Shown: positions 10,601 through 18,305, numbered from the stretch's first letter. The stretch is DNA of 64,000 bases from Hymenobacter nitidus (GCF_020447315.1 NZ_JAJADQ010000016.1:22573-86572); one strand, 5' to 3'. Notes: generated by a model not told the origin, from the sequence alone. Made by a program: numbers and translations.

Positions 10601-10935
10601 CCAAAGATTGGCTGGATTCATTCAATGCCGGGTTTGGCGCCGACGGCCAGCCTCTGGGTGAAACCAGGTTGCTTGGTTCTGGCCGGATTCCGGTTTTGAG
10701 TTGGGGACCTGCCAAAAACCGTAAAGCGGCGCTGGTTGTGCATCCCTTCTGGGATTTGTCGGCGCTGGAGGCCGACGGCTGGCTCGCGGAGGTGCTGCGG
10801 GAAGCACACAGCCTCACCACCGGGAGCGGTGCTGTCCATTACATCGACAGCTTCAACCTGTCCCGCCGGCCCGGCCGTTGTTACGAATGGCTCATGAAGG
10901 CAGCTGTGCGCCCCGCCACGACGGAAACCTCCTAG
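4612..10935 (+). CDS. Giant SF2 helicase with DUF1998 domain, DruE-like
   Basis: A 2107-residue ATP-dependent helicase of the DUF1998 class. Motif I is TSGTGSGKTES near residue 130, followed by LILYPMNALVEDQM, DILITNYSML, the motif II variant VDELHLYRG near 400 and the motif III segment ILASSAS. The second RecA domain has TTTLEVGVDIGAL and QRVGRAGRRGQ near 1345-1380. Several Cys pairs (YCDNCG, CPACGVCH, CRNCQ, CPECFFC) suggest zinc-binding inserts. The C-terminal DUF1998-type region ends in CKSACYDCLKGYRN near 1940. DruE of Druantia has this size and layout; DISARM instead splits helicase (DrmA) and DUF1998 (DrmB) into two genes. It starts at GTG 4612, 25 bp after the preceding gene, and is followed 2 bp later by the nuclease gene. 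Role: probable motor of an anti-phage system. Confidence 0.82.
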   Translation: MQDPIGAFDTIRDNFIRYVETAFRTRFDDVETRRHALLHHDRVLYRQPWVEPLPEYQGSGRQVEQQVGETLPGLEAADLPGFAGRAAELKLFKGLVRAGLVDAPDRELYVHQVEMLKTALQHKHCVITSGTGSGKTESFLLPLFAQLAKEAGQWPAPGAMPDSAKGWWQRKGAPGRLTDGQTVDKAAAAGTGLRPGAQQRGHETRVAAVRALILYPMNALVEDQMTRLRRALDSDEVRTFLDRHANGNRIHFGRYTGASPVAGELLRQEDGQQVINQWKLEELRKELRAIGDNAAKIQQYITDKGLNDPKDAKKRAKAKELTAYFPQADGSEMRSRFDMQESPPDILITNYSMLSIMLMRELDSPVFDKTKAWLRGEDLGQLTETERLEARKERIFHLIVDELHLYRGTAGTEVSYLLRLVLDRLGLTPTHPQLRILASSASLETSEEEKEKESRGFLHDFFGFADDAPADTFTIIEGKEITVTSPQADGGLLPASTFADLSAAFGSGENGGLSEPALAAAAHGLNTGCGRSGGGQSGLAELASVLFSEELQLRERLYAACHVLEPTGKKAKLRAVPTLPADTDVLPAGFAYFGHSLFGPLTDPARLRQAVRGLFIARGLLDLPACAGLEKAARDKGRALPRFRFHFFFRNIEGLWAALPEAPRPGQPANAAGLVRPVLGKLLSQSDLRTPDGQHIVEALYCDNCGTVFYGGSRLDLQGISDELNFQMLTVSPEIEGIPEKVAETLVERRNYREYAVFWPGTGQQFTPHERANGQAWGATEALYRWTQPGVGENRPNNQARWVEAAIDSRSGNVRLGPAGEIPVDAGSDWITGRLFTVAAAQGEELDVSQVRAMPAVCPACGVCHEITGPAHQPVGRRKTSSVRGFRTGFAQTSQTFAKELMMQLPGDVEGARKLVVFSDSREDAAQVANGIERNHYSDLLRELLADHLLHRVASSKRVLSVLERQPAPAASELKKLETLEPDLYASLTWWLEQAAYTGSNAQGKAQAEEFRRKLAKVRKSRISMRDLTDNLNAGGGELVRRLLSLGVNPGGNDRRMQELPPEEGGKEWFRAVNFEHSPEWKGDYPLFQTLIRNELTGNLAGLLFRRLFYALEAAGLGIVRVLAGEGGATRLVETLQNQLPIPLRPHTDDLLSAVVRILGDKYRYEPGGFPKDQPLASGNDFPRPVREYIHRVVERLAPGSDVPQILENIRQCLLSTGNEVLDDSGNVRVAELWLEAVTEDSPAWVCRNCQRPHLHPAAGTCTACRQPLPTGTTVRCHDLWDRNYLAYHAALHPRPSIRLHCEELTGQTDDQFERQRHFRDVILKDEGPAHIRTIDLLSVTTTLEVGVDIGALQAVMLANMPPQRFNYQQRVGRAGRRGQAYSVAFTFCRGRSHDEFYFSNPHKITGDDAPTPFLAMDQPRILRRVLAKAVLREAFRDSGAERGGVHGEFGGSDNWHALRTGVTDWLTTSHTRVNELLDLLMANPDPVLRAGLLAWVTGNGPGSLVQQMDVALDGDSLLADNLSETLAQSGILPMFGMPTTVRNLYLGFKQAGHGRWASPLIDRPLDLAIYEFAPGAQKMKDKVVHMAVGFTSEVEETRQPNGGRTLSNRVGPGGGAVANRKWMLHCPECFFCKTYPATVPPPAECPECHTDLTPADPEAGPFHVFAIGSPRAFRTAYTGGKDDREPIDSFAQRPPLLAEQREHNKPEQKVRNNALLSLADADTVWRLNKGPRDMLFRGRVYAGGINVRPTNQELRFTEQWLMTPNNLWAPATNAGYNINYWAHGAEERLALAANKKTEILRLQPSTVPLVLNLALDQRRRDWASQGQAHGLKAAYYSAAFLLQRVMADRLDVEPAEIEIAGISQIPVEDDHYERFAGQIVLCDALANGSGFVRQLYRELGPTGGAGLLDDILAPADAESYIGNIHLGLDGNGSTHPDRCKSACYDCLKGYRNMSYHALLDWRLGMALLRVMNDAGYVAGADGNFGFVELRDWPALAKDWLDSFNAGFGADGQPLGETRLLGSGRIPVLSWGPAKNRKAALVVHPFWDLSALEADGWLAEVLREAHSLTTGSGAVHYIDSFNLSRRPGRCYEWLMKAAVRPATTETS

Positions 10936-10937
10936 CC

Positions 10938-11999
10938 ATGGTGTTAAGTCCAAGCCAATTCAGTCAGGTTCAGGAGTGTGGTTACCGGTTCGTGCTCAAA
11001 CTGCAGGGAGCCGCGGCGCTGCCAGCCGGCAGCGCCGCGGCCTTAGGCAATGTGCTGCACCGTCTCATGCAGGAGCACGTCGGACGCCCATTCACGGATG
11101 CCGAAGCATTTGAGGAAGCCTGGCAGCGGCAGGTCGCGTATCAGGAACTGCTCCTCTCCACTAGCGTCCTCTCCGCTGCGCTGGTGCCGCTTGCGCGTAC
11201 GGCCCACGGGTACGCCGTAAAAAAAGCGATTCTACGGCATAGCCTGCTTAACCCGTCACAACCCCAAGCACGGTGGTCCGCGAAGGCCGGCACTTCCAAG
11301 TCCTATCTGGGCGCGGAAGTCAAATTGGGGGGAGCCGGGCCTGTTGCTGGGCGGGCAGACCTTATCCGTGCGGCCAGTGGCGGACCTGAACTGGTGGATT
11401 ACAAATCCGGCCGGTTCACGGCAGACCAACTGGACAAAGACGGCCAGGTGGTCGCTAAACCAGAATATGTCCAACAGCTTCACCTGTACGCGGCGCTCTA
11501 CTACGAGGAAGCAGGCCATTGGCCAAGCCGCCTGCTGCTTGCCGGGCTCGATGGAACCGAGCTGGAAGTACCCTTCCTGCCGGCGGAGTGCCTGACCCTG
11601 CTGGCTACAGCCAGATCCATGGCGACGGCGCTTGAGGCGGCTGCGCGGACCGGGGACGGTGCGCAGCTCGCCCGGCCCGCGCCGGCAGTATGCCGAAGGT
11701 GCGCGTACCGGCCCCATTGCACCCCGTATCTGGCGCTGGTTGCGGCCGAGGGTGGGTGCTTGGGCTCCGACGTGTCGGGAGTGATCTCCGCCATTGTCCA
11801 CCGGGGCAACCGGCTGGTGCTTACCCTCTCAACCGGAACCGGCTCGATCAGCGTGCAAGCCATAGGCGCTACTGCCGGCCGCTTACACCAGGACGCGGCC
11901 ATGGTAATGGGCGCTAAAATCATCATTTTTGGAGTGCATCCAACCCCGGTAAACCGTACTTTTACTGCCGAGCCAACAGCAGCGGTGGCTCACCTTTAA
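10938..11999 (+). CDS. RecB/Cas4-like PD-(D/E)XK nuclease with 4Fe-4S cysteines
   Basis: A 353-residue protein beginning LSPSQFSQVQECGYRF, the usual entry of the PDDEXK_1 family. The nuclease core is GRADLI near residue 138 and VDYKSG near 153. One Cys near the N-terminus (ECGYRF) and three near residues 251-260 (CRRC, then HC) match the arrangement that holds a 4Fe-4S cluster in AddB, Cas4 and Dna2. About 90 further residues after the Cys cluster are beta-rich and could form an OB-like domain. The ATG at 10938 sits 2 bp after the helicase stop and gives a start right at the family signature, so it is preferred to the in-frame ATG at 10878 inside the helicase gene. It is probably the nuclease partner of the upstream helicase; in a Druantia II reading it would be DruF or DruG. 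Confidence 0.78.
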   Translation: MVLSPSQFSQVQECGYRFVLKLQGAAALPAGSAAALGNVLHRLMQEHVGRPFTDAEAFEEAWQRQVAYQELLLSTSVLSAALVPLARTAHGYAVKKAILRHSLLNPSQPQARWSAKAGTSKSYLGAEVKLGGAGPVAGRADLIRAASGGPELVDYKSGRFTADQLDKDGQVVAKPEYVQQLHLYAALYYEEAGHWPSRLLLAGLDGTELEVPFLPAECLTLLATARSMATALEAAARTGDGAQLARPAPAVCRRCAYRPHCTPYLALVAAEGGCLGSDVSGVISAIVHRGNRLVLTLSTGTGSISVQAIGATAGRLHQDAAMVMGAKIIIFGVHPTPVNRTFTAEPTAAVAHL

Positions 12000-12028
12000 A
12001 GTATTTGACAATAAACTAGCTATCTACC

Positions 12029-13270
12029 TTGGCATCTATTCCCCTGCCTGGCAAAAAGCGGAAGGCCCCCGTTTCCATCCCCGTGCTCTCCTTCTTCACT
12101 GGGGGCGGTCTGATGGACATGGGCTTCGAACAGGCAGGCTTTCAGGTAGTCTGGACCAACGAGATGGATCCCGAGTTTGTGCGCCTTTATGAAGCCGGCA
12201 TGACTGCCTGGCGGCGGGCGGCAGATCCGCAGGCCAAAGAGGCAAAAATCACCGCACCGGGCCGCCTGATGGAAGCCGGCGAGCCGACGGAAGTGCTTCA
12301 GCAGGCTTTTGGCAGTGCGCCTCCCCCCCTGTTCGGCATGATTGGCGGGCCGCCGTGCCAGGATTTCAGCATTGCGGGCCTACAGGCCGGATTTGCGGGT
12401 ACCCGGGGCAGCGTCACCCACGAGTACTGCTTATATGTACACTACATGCGCCCGGCCTTTTTTGTCATGGAAAATGTGACCGGGCTGCTGAGAACCAAGC
12501 ACCGGCAAGGGTTTGAGGATTTGCTGGAATTCCTTGGCCGGGATTATGTCACTGATTTCTCTTTGCTCAACTCCCTGGACTACGGTGTCCCCCAGAACCG
12601 AGAGCGGTTGTTCCTGATCGGTTTGCGCCGGGACCTCCTTAAACCAACAATTGCCCCTGAAACATTCCAGATGGGTTGGGCCAACTGGGTTGTTGAGCAG
12701 ACGCATGCCGGAGTGAAAGGCAAATACAAATGGCCTACCGTGGTCAGCAAAGGAAAAGAGCCCAAGCCCCCAAGAACGGCCAAACAGCTGAGGTTATGCG
12801 TCGAAAGATGCTTGGTGCCGGAAGAACTGGAATCATCCACTCCCAACGCAACCGACCGGTTCAACTTATATTCCGACAAACCCGCCAATACGCCTGAAGG
12901 GATGGTATCGAACCGGTCGTTCAAACGGCTTCACCGCTACCGGTTCAGCCCCACGGCCTGCTACGGGAACAACGAGGTGCACCTGCATCCGTGGCGGAAC
13001 GAGCGGCTATCGGTGCGGGAAGTGCTGCGCATTCAAGGCGTGGAAGACAGCTATGTACTGCCCCCTGGACAGCCCTTGAGCGCAAAGTTCAAGATGATTG
13101 GTAATGGGGTACCCGTCCCCTTGGCCTACGGCATCGCACGTACAGTCTCCCGGTTGCTGCAGGCGTATTGCACCCTGCCCGCCGGGGCCGCAGTTGCCCC
13201 CGCCCCCACAAGGCCCCGGCGCAGGCGGGCCGCTGAGCCACTCCTGGCGCAGGCCCCGGTCCTGTTCTGA
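12029..13270 (+). CDS. C5-cytosine DNA methyltransferase, DruM-like
   Basis: A 413-residue m5C methyltransferase. Motif I is FFTGGGLMDMGFEQAGF, motif IV contains the catalytic Cys in GGPPCQDFS near residue 108, motif VI is MENVTG near 148, motif VIII is QNRERLFLIG and motif X is MIGNGVPVPLAYGIA. The target-recognition region lies between about 210 and 310. It methylates cytosine in a specific sequence, presumably protecting host DNA from the associated helicase/nuclease. No ATG lies upstream of motif I, so a TTG start at 12029 is used; that start is the least certain point. With the giant helicase it gives the methylase-plus-helicase pairing of Druantia type II, and it explains the presence of vsr in the same gene run. 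Confidence 0.88.
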   Translation: MASIPLPGKKRKAPVSIPVLSFFTGGGLMDMGFEQAGFQVVWTNEMDPEFVRLYEAGMTAWRRAADPQAKEAKITAPGRLMEAGEPTEVLQQAFGSAPPPLFGMIGGPPCQDFSIAGLQAGFAGTRGSVTHEYCLYVHYMRPAFFVMENVTGLLRTKHRQGFEDLLEFLGRDYVTDFSLLNSLDYGVPQNRERLFLIGLRRDLLKPTIAPETFQMGWANWVVEQTHAGVKGKYKWPTVVSKGKEPKPPRTAKQLRLCVERCLVPEELESSTPNATDRFNLYSDKPANTPEGMVSNRSFKRLHRYRFSPTACYGNNEVHLHPWRNERLSVREVLRIQGVEDSYVLPPGQPLSAKFKMIGNGVPVPLAYGIARTVSRLLQAYCTLPAGAAVAPAPTRPRRRRAAEPLLAQAPVLF

Positions 13271-13287
13271 CCTCCCGCTGCCACAAA

Positions 13288-13614
13288 ATGTGGTTACTTT
13301 ACGCAATGCTGAACGCCATCCTTTACCAACCGCATTGCCCACCCCAGGCAGTCCCCGCCGGCGGATTGGCGCTGCCTGACCAGACAACCGGTTACGCATC
13401 CGTTACTGATCAGGTAGCTGCTTTGCTGGACTGCAGGCCGGGCATGGTGGACGTGCTGGCTTGCGGACCCGCTTACGTAGTATATACGGTGTTTGACTGC
13501 GAAGGACCGGTGAACGAAGTGGCCATGGCGGCAGTGGCAGCAGTATCCGGAGTGAATTTCGAGATGAGCGACGAGCACTCCATTCTCTGTGGCCCAGTGC
13601 TTGTCGTGTGCTGA
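13288..13614 (+). CDS. Small hypothetical protein, last gene of the operon
   Basis: A 108-residue frame begins 17 bp after the methyltransferase on the same strand. The C-terminal 80 residues look like a folded alpha/beta protein (for example VNEVAMAAVAAVSGVNF and CGPVLVV) and contain five Cys. I do not recognise a family. The alternative ATG at 13306 would shorten it by six residues. It is convergent with, and 31 bp from, the membrane-protein gene on the other strand. It could be a small accessory of the upstream system or simply a spurious frame; composition and position slightly favour a real gene. Confidence 0.45.
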   Translation: MWLLYAMLNAILYQPHCPPQAVPAGGLALPDQTTGYASVTDQVAALLDCRPGMVDVLACGPAYVVYTVFDCEGPVNEVAMAAVAAVSGVNFEMSDEHSILCGPVLVVC

Positions 13615-13645
13615 GGTGGCTGTCCACTTTGCTTCGCACTGAAAG

Positions 13646-14548
13646 TCATTCCTCCACTCTGGAGGCCCCCGTTGATGGAGGTGAATACCCCAGAGCACGG
13701 CGTAAGGCTCCTGTTGCAATGCCCCGAAGCTTGTCGCGTAATCCTGAAAAGGCCCCCAACACGTCCACCCCGAACGCTGACGTCAGTAACAGGGCCAGTT
13801 TCACCCATCCATTCTCAGGGTAGCGCACAGTGGCAACACCCAAGCTCACTACCAGCGCAAGTACCGGCACCGTGACCACAAATGCCGCGATGCGGCGCGT
13901 GCGGAGCAGAAAGCGCTCCGTGAATTGCTCCGCCGCAAAAAACTGCTCGGGGTTCAGCATCCCCTTGCTGTTGAAAGCCAACTCCAGGGCCTTCAGTGAG
14001 ATCAGGTTGAGAAACGGTGAGGTGAAAAACGGGAATGGCTGCCGCCACAAAAACTTGAACATCTTGTTCAGGCGCGTCTCGTCAGGAACCTGTTCGCCGG
14101 TAAGCACCTGGTAAACCAGGGACACCTGGTGGTAGTCTTCGCGATTGTTGAGGTTGCCCGCCAGGATGTTGCGCAACGTGGCATTCAGCTTCTGCCTCTC
14201 CTCATCGTGGGACGCACGCAAGGAAAGCAACTGGCGCACCCACTCGCTGGGCAGCGCAAATTTTTTGACCGCGCATACCAGCGAGAACACCAGGTAATCA
14301 TTGTAAATCCATTCTGATTCCTTGTTCGGCTTACGCCCCTGCAGCTGCTGGTACAATTCCCGGCACGGCACCGCTTCAGCGTGGCGCACAAAGTGCAGCA
14401 CATTACAGGCCAGGCTGTTGGAATCAGCCAATTGCAGCCTGGGCGGCTGCAAATCGGGCTGGTCGTAGAGGATGCCCACAAAAAAGTGGGGCATGGGGCT
14501 TTCCAGCAGCGGGGCCATGTAGGCCGATTTTGCTTCTAGAGAAACCAT
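13646..14548 (-). CDS. Argonaute-associated membrane protein (putative effector)
   Basis: A 300-residue protein with a soluble N-terminal part of about 220 residues and two hydrophobic segments near the C-terminus, FVVTVPVLALVVSLGVATV and, after a short loop, VKLALLLTSAFGVDVLGAF. The tail after the second helix is positively charged. The gene overlaps the end of the Argonaute gene by 13 bp and is therefore translated from the same message. Long catalytically inactive Argonautes are known to be paired with nuclease, SIR2 or membrane effectors; this partner fits the membrane type, which would depolarise or permeabilise the cell when the Argonaute binds invader nucleic acid. That function is inferred from context and topology, not from a recognised domain. 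Confidence 0.72.
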   Translation of the reverse strand: MVSLEAKSAYMAPLLESPMPHFFVGILYDQPDLQPPRLQLADSNSLACNVLHFVRHAEAVPCRELYQQLQGRKPNKESEWIYNDYLVFSLVCAVKKFALPSEWVRQLLSLRASHDEERQKLNATLRNILAGNLNNREDYHQVSLVYQVLTGEQVPDETRLNKMFKFLWRQPFPFFTSPFLNLISLKALELAFNSKGMLNPEQFFAAEQFTERFLLRTRRIAAFVVTVPVLALVVSLGVATVRYPENGWVKLALLLTSAFGVDVLGAFSGLRDKLRGIATGALRRALGYSPPSTGASRVEE

Positions 14549-16782
14549 TTCTTATGCCGGAGCTGGCGGCTGGCCACGTCGTAATTCCACCCGGGTATGC
14601 CCCGTAAGTCCTTGAGTTGCCGGGCCAGCATGTTGGAGTAAAGCAACGTAACCGGTGAGTGTGCAGGGTAGAAGGTCCGGAACGAAAGGCGGGTGAACTT
14701 GAAGGCCTGCTGCACCACATAGGTCAGGTCCACGAAAGTGGAACTGCGGTGAATGCGCACCAGCACCGGCCGTGACGCCCCGTGACGGGAGGTTTTCATT
14801 TCACGGGGACCGAGCATCTGCACGAGGCAGGAACGCGGATCAAGCAGCACATTGTAACCCCGCCAGGGCACGTGAGCCCCTTTATATACTTTACGGTAAG
14901 TGTCAAATTCACCCCGCTCGTTCTCGTTAAACAGAACGTAGGGGTGGAATTCAGAGAAGGTGACAAAAGCGAACTTGATGTCGAACTCACGGTACTGCTC
15001 CATCAGGCTGGCCACCACGTCGGCCTCGATGTGCTTGATGGGTTTGAAAATGTGGAAGATGATGCGGATACGGTCACCCGGGCTCCAGCTGTAATTATTG
15101 GAAATCTCGTCAATGGATAGCTTCAGGTTGCGCAGCAGCTCGTCAAAGTACTCGTCGTAGGGCACGTCCTGGGTTTTGCGGTTGGAAATGTACTTCCCGT
15201 CGGCCGAGAAGAAAGTGCTGATGCCCACGATCCGGGCTTGTGTCGCCCCTGCGTACTGGTTGCTGCGCAGAATGGAGCTGCCGATGCCAATCACGAGCTC
15301 GTGGTCAACACTCGGGCCCGTGGGTACCGTCCACGGCGTCCCGCCCAGCTTGGCATACATCTGCAAGGCGATGCTGTCGATGCTGTAGGTTGGTTTCTGG
15401 GCAGTCTCGGCCCGGATGAACTGCGTGGAAATGCCGTGTGAGTACAGCAGGGACTTTACCTGGAAATAGGGATTATCCAATGGAGGTAACTGCCGGAAAT
15501 TCTCGCACGTCTCGATGATGGCAATATCAAACGAGCCGTTTTCGGCGCGGAGCAGCTTGGTGATGGCAGCCAGATATTGCGGCACGGTATAATCCGTTAT
15601 TTCGGCAATGCGGTATTCCATCGCCGTCAGGCCATACTTGCGCACCATGCCATTAGCGAAATAGGCATGCTGGGCGATGCCCCCCTTGAGTTGGGCCAGA
15701 AACTCTGCAAAATGGCCGGCGTTCCGCTGGTGAAACACCACCAGCACCTTGGGCGAGTTCACATCGAAAGAAGTGGAGCGGCTGTATGGTCCGAACGTGT
15801 TAAGGCCGGCCGTGGGCGTGGCGTGGATGTTGGTGCCGCTGACGTCGAAGATGAGCTTGGGTTCTTCCAGCCTAATACCGGCCTGCCCCGGCACGGCGTT
15901 ATCCGTTCCGATGGTGAATACAAACGAGTCGTAATTCCGGTACGGGAGGCGGCTCAGCCATGCGCCCACCTCTTCAATCTCGCGCATCACTACATCAGGC
16001 TGCAGTCGCCGGGCCTCATCCTGCTTGATGTGGCTCACTATCTGCTCGGCCTTTCCTTCCCCAACCAGGGAGCCCAGGTAGTAAACAATATTCTCCTTTG
16101 ACTTGAACAGGCTCAGGTCGGAGAGGGCGTATTCGGTAGGGCCTTGATTGGTGCCTACGGTAGCGTGGTCGCCTTCCACGGCCATTACCCGTCCAAGCAA
16201 GGTCAGCTCGGGAGCGACGACCCCATCAGAGTAGTCGGGTGAAGCGGAACTGTTGACTTCAAGGCCTATAATGTCCAGCCCTTCGTTGACCAGCTGTTCA
16301 CAGGTGCGGTCAATGGTCCACTGGTAACGATGATTCACCACTGCCACAAACTGCGGATGCTCATCCGTTTCATTGTAACGCAACTGAACTTCGGTGATGC
16401 GCTTGTACGTGATGATATTTTGCAGCCGCTCCGGCAGCATGTTCAACGCCAGATCGTACTTGTCTTGTTTCGCGGGGAAGGTAAACGGGTGGAAGGCAGG
16501 CATCAGATCGGGTACCTTGTCTTTGACGGCCCGAAAGAAAATGTGGCGTACCAACGAAGCCACGACATCGGGGTTCTTGCTGATACTGAGCCGGACCACG
16601 TCACCCAAATTGGACGCAGCCTCCACGCCAGGCGAGATGTAAATGAACTCGTCGCGACGGAAAAAAGAGTGGGTCGCGTTGTGTTGCTGCCGTAGCCTAT
16701 CTAATACTTCCTTTTGATAGGGGAGACGTTGGATGTGAAACTCGTCAAAATTGAATTGGAGTGGGAAGAAGTTAGATTTCAT
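14536..16782 (-). CDS. Long prokaryotic Argonaute with inactive PIWI domain
   Basis: A 748-residue protein. The linker into MID is recognisable as TFGPYSRSTSFD followed by KVLVVFH, and the PIWI domain runs to the hydrophobic C-terminal residues KKWFL, which in this family contact the guide end. Where active PIWI domains carry their catalytic acids, this one has GIGSS near residue 500 (Gly where the first Asp is expected), FHIFKPIK near 580 (no Asp) and LLYSNMLA near 714 (Ser/Asn). It should therefore bind guide and target but not cut. The start is at the first ATG of the frame, with a divergent intergenic region of 346 bp upstream. It is co-transcribed with the membrane protein downstream. 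In such systems target recognition is thought to trigger the effector and cell death or dormancy. Confidence 0.85.
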   Translation of the reverse strand: MKSNFFPLQFNFDEFHIQRLPYQKEVLDRLRQQHNATHSFFRRDEFIYISPGVEAASNLGDVVRLSISKNPDVVASLVRHIFFRAVKDKVPDLMPAFHPFTFPAKQDKYDLALNMLPERLQNIITYKRITEVQLRYNETDEHPQFVAVVNHRYQWTIDRTCEQLVNEGLDIIGLEVNSSASPDYSDGVVAPELTLLGRVMAVEGDHATVGTNQGPTEYALSDLSLFKSKENIVYYLGSLVGEGKAEQIVSHIKQDEARRLQPDVVMREIEEVGAWLSRLPYRNYDSFVFTIGTDNAVPGQAGIRLEEPKLIFDVSGTNIHATPTAGLNTFGPYSRSTSFDVNSPKVLVVFHQRNAGHFAEFLAQLKGGIAQHAYFANGMVRKYGLTAMEYRIAEITDYTVPQYLAAITKLLRAENGSFDIAIIETCENFRQLPPLDNPYFQVKSLLYSHGISTQFIRAETAQKPTYSIDSIALQMYAKLGGTPWTVPTGPSVDHELVIGIGSSILRSNQYAGATQARIVGISTFFSADGKYISNRKTQDVPYDEYFDELLRNLKLSIDEISNNYSWSPGDRIRIIFHIFKPIKHIEADVVASLMEQYREFDIKFAFVTFSEFHPYVLFNENERGEFDTYRKVYKGAHVPWRGYNVLLDPRSCLVQMLGPREMKTSRHGASRPVLVRIHRSSTFVDLTYVVQQAFKFTRLSFRTFYPAHSPVTLLYSNMLARQLKDLRGIPGWNYDVASRQLRHKKWFL

Positions 16783-17128
16783 ACGCAGCTGACGAGTATA
16801 ACCAACTCGGGACAGACGGCAAATTGCATGATTGCCAAATGAGGATGTTAAAGCTACTCATCATGCACATAATTTTAGTAATGTTCCGAGGTATTACGCT
16901 TCACTTGTTGCCTTTATGTTATATGTACCCAAAATCTGCACGCTTATCCACATTCCTTTTCATCAACACTTAGGAACGTGTCTCTTGGTCGACCAATGGT
17001 TGGTTTCCTCCTCGAAGCAGAGTGATCTGCTCATTGCGCAGAATAAGTCGGAACATCGCTTTAGCTGGAGCTACACCCCGACTGAGGCAAATCAGTTCTC
17101 GCTGCTCAACGCGTAAAGCTCTGGCTGT
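16783..17128. promoter_or_regulatory. Divergent promoter region
   Basis: 346 bp between the Argonaute gene (minus) and the HNH gene (plus). It must contain promoters for both directions and is more AT-rich than its surroundings near 16840-16960. No exact TAnnTTTG element at a good spacing was found for either gene. Short frames on both strands here lack protein-like composition. Confidence 0.5.
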
Positions 17129-18298
17129 ATGTTCGATTCGACAATGGGTGAGCGCGCTATCGCCACGATCCTTAAGCACGACAATAAGACCACCAGTTAC
17201 AAAATTGCGCTGCTCAGGGCCATCAACGACTTGGTCCTTGCTTACCCGGATTTAACGGCCAGTGAACGTGACATCGCAGTTCCCCTTCGGCGCATCGCGG
17301 AGCTCTGGATTGCCTACTATTGGCCTTTCGCGGATGAGCAGCACCCCATCTACCAAGGTGCCCGCGCGGAGCGCGCCGGCATAGAACGTAACGATTTGAG
17401 CTTTCGACCCGCGTTAAGCCAGTTACGAAAGCTATGGCAGCAAACAGTGCACTTGACCGTACTTCCGTCCGATGGATTCTTCCTCGTGTCAGATATGCGT
17501 ACTCCCAGACGGCAGGCCAGCTACGATCCTAGGCTGCAAGAAGCCTATACTGCGGCGGTAGCTGCTATCTCTACTGCCGTCCAAATGCCGATTCGGTATG
17601 CCGGCCCAGAACAATGGATGGTTTTCGGCAAGCCTGCGCGATTAAACAGTTTGCCTTCCTCGGTTATGCCATTGCCCGGTTCCCATCCCAAAGAGATGTG
17701 CGTCATCGTAAACGCGGGGTTATGGGCAGCATTCCACCGCCTTTCCCTCTATATTGAGGCCTTGAGCATTCATGAATGGTGCTTGTTCACAGAAGGTGTA
17801 ACACAACCAATGGGGGTTACTGCTTCGCGTGGCCACATCTACAGCCTGCTTACCGCCCGCCCGGACAACCGTCGGCCCCTTACCTGGGAACGCAACCAGG
17901 TGGATGTCCTGCTGCTGGAGCAGGTTACTTTCGTCTGCCCCTGGACCCGGAAACCCATTCGCAAACCCCAGGAGTACGACCTGGATCATTTACTGCCCCT
18001 GGCCGTGTACCCCGTCAATGAACTGTGGAACCTACTGCCAGTGGACCGGGAGTTTAACCAGCGCATTAAGCGCGACCGGGTACCCTCCAGCCAGCGGCTG
18101 CTGGAAGCAGAACCTTGGCTCGCGGCAGCCTACCGAACCTATGCTCATTCCGCTTCTTTAGCAGCAGCGGTGAAGGAGGACGCCAGCCTGCGCTTTTCGG
18201 GGATCTGGTCGCAGCCCGATTTTGCCGCTGCCCTGGCACATCAGGCCGTTGACTTCATCGACGGCGTCGCGGCCGCTCGCTATGTCACACGCTTTTAA
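17129..18298 (+). CDS. HNH endonuclease domain protein
   Basis: A 389-residue protein. The C-terminal third contains an HNH core: FVCPWTRKPI, then YDLDHLLPLA near residue 284 (the D-H pair), then NELWNLLPV and NQRIKRDRVPS, where the two Asn complete the motif. The first 280 residues look like a specificity or recognition domain, with helices such as LRRIAELWIAYYWPF. HNH proteins of this shape are frequent stand-alone restriction-type genes in defence islands. The next gene begins 7 bp after the stop, so at least a pyrophosphohydrolase is co-expressed. The start at 17129 is the first ATG after the divergent promoter region. Confidence 0.75.
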   Translation: MFDSTMGERAIATILKHDNKTTSYKIALLRAINDLVLAYPDLTASERDIAVPLRRIAELWIAYYWPFADEQHPIYQGARAERAGIERNDLSFRPALSQLRKLWQQTVHLTVLPSDGFFLVSDMRTPRRQASYDPRLQEAYTAAVAAISTAVQMPIRYAGPEQWMVFGKPARLNSLPSSVMPLPGSHPKEMCVIVNAGLWAAFHRLSLYIEALSIHEWCLFTEGVTQPMGVTASRGHIYSLLTARPDNRRPLTWERNQVDVLLLEQVTFVCPWTRKPIRKPQEYDLDHLLPLAVYPVNELWNLLPVDREFNQRIKRDRVPSSQRLLEAEPWLAAAYRTYAHSASLAAAVKEDASLRFSGIWSQPDFAAALAHQAVDFIDGVAAARYVTRF

Positions 18299-18305
18299 CT
18301 ATTCC

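Noticed and set aside
1015..13270. DISARM as the identity of the helicase/methylase operon
   Set aside because: DISARM has separate DrmA helicase and DrmB DUF1998 genes plus a phospholipase-D-type DrmC; here helicase and DUF1998 are one chain and no HKD motif was seen.
14536..16782. Argonaute as an active DNA-guided nuclease
   Set aside because: The expected catalytic acids are replaced at three visible positions, so cutting by this protein is not supported.
16832..17116. 94-codon plus-strand frame in the divergent promoter region
   Set aside because: Composition unlike a protein, and it would fill the only space available for the promoters of the Argonaute and HNH genes.
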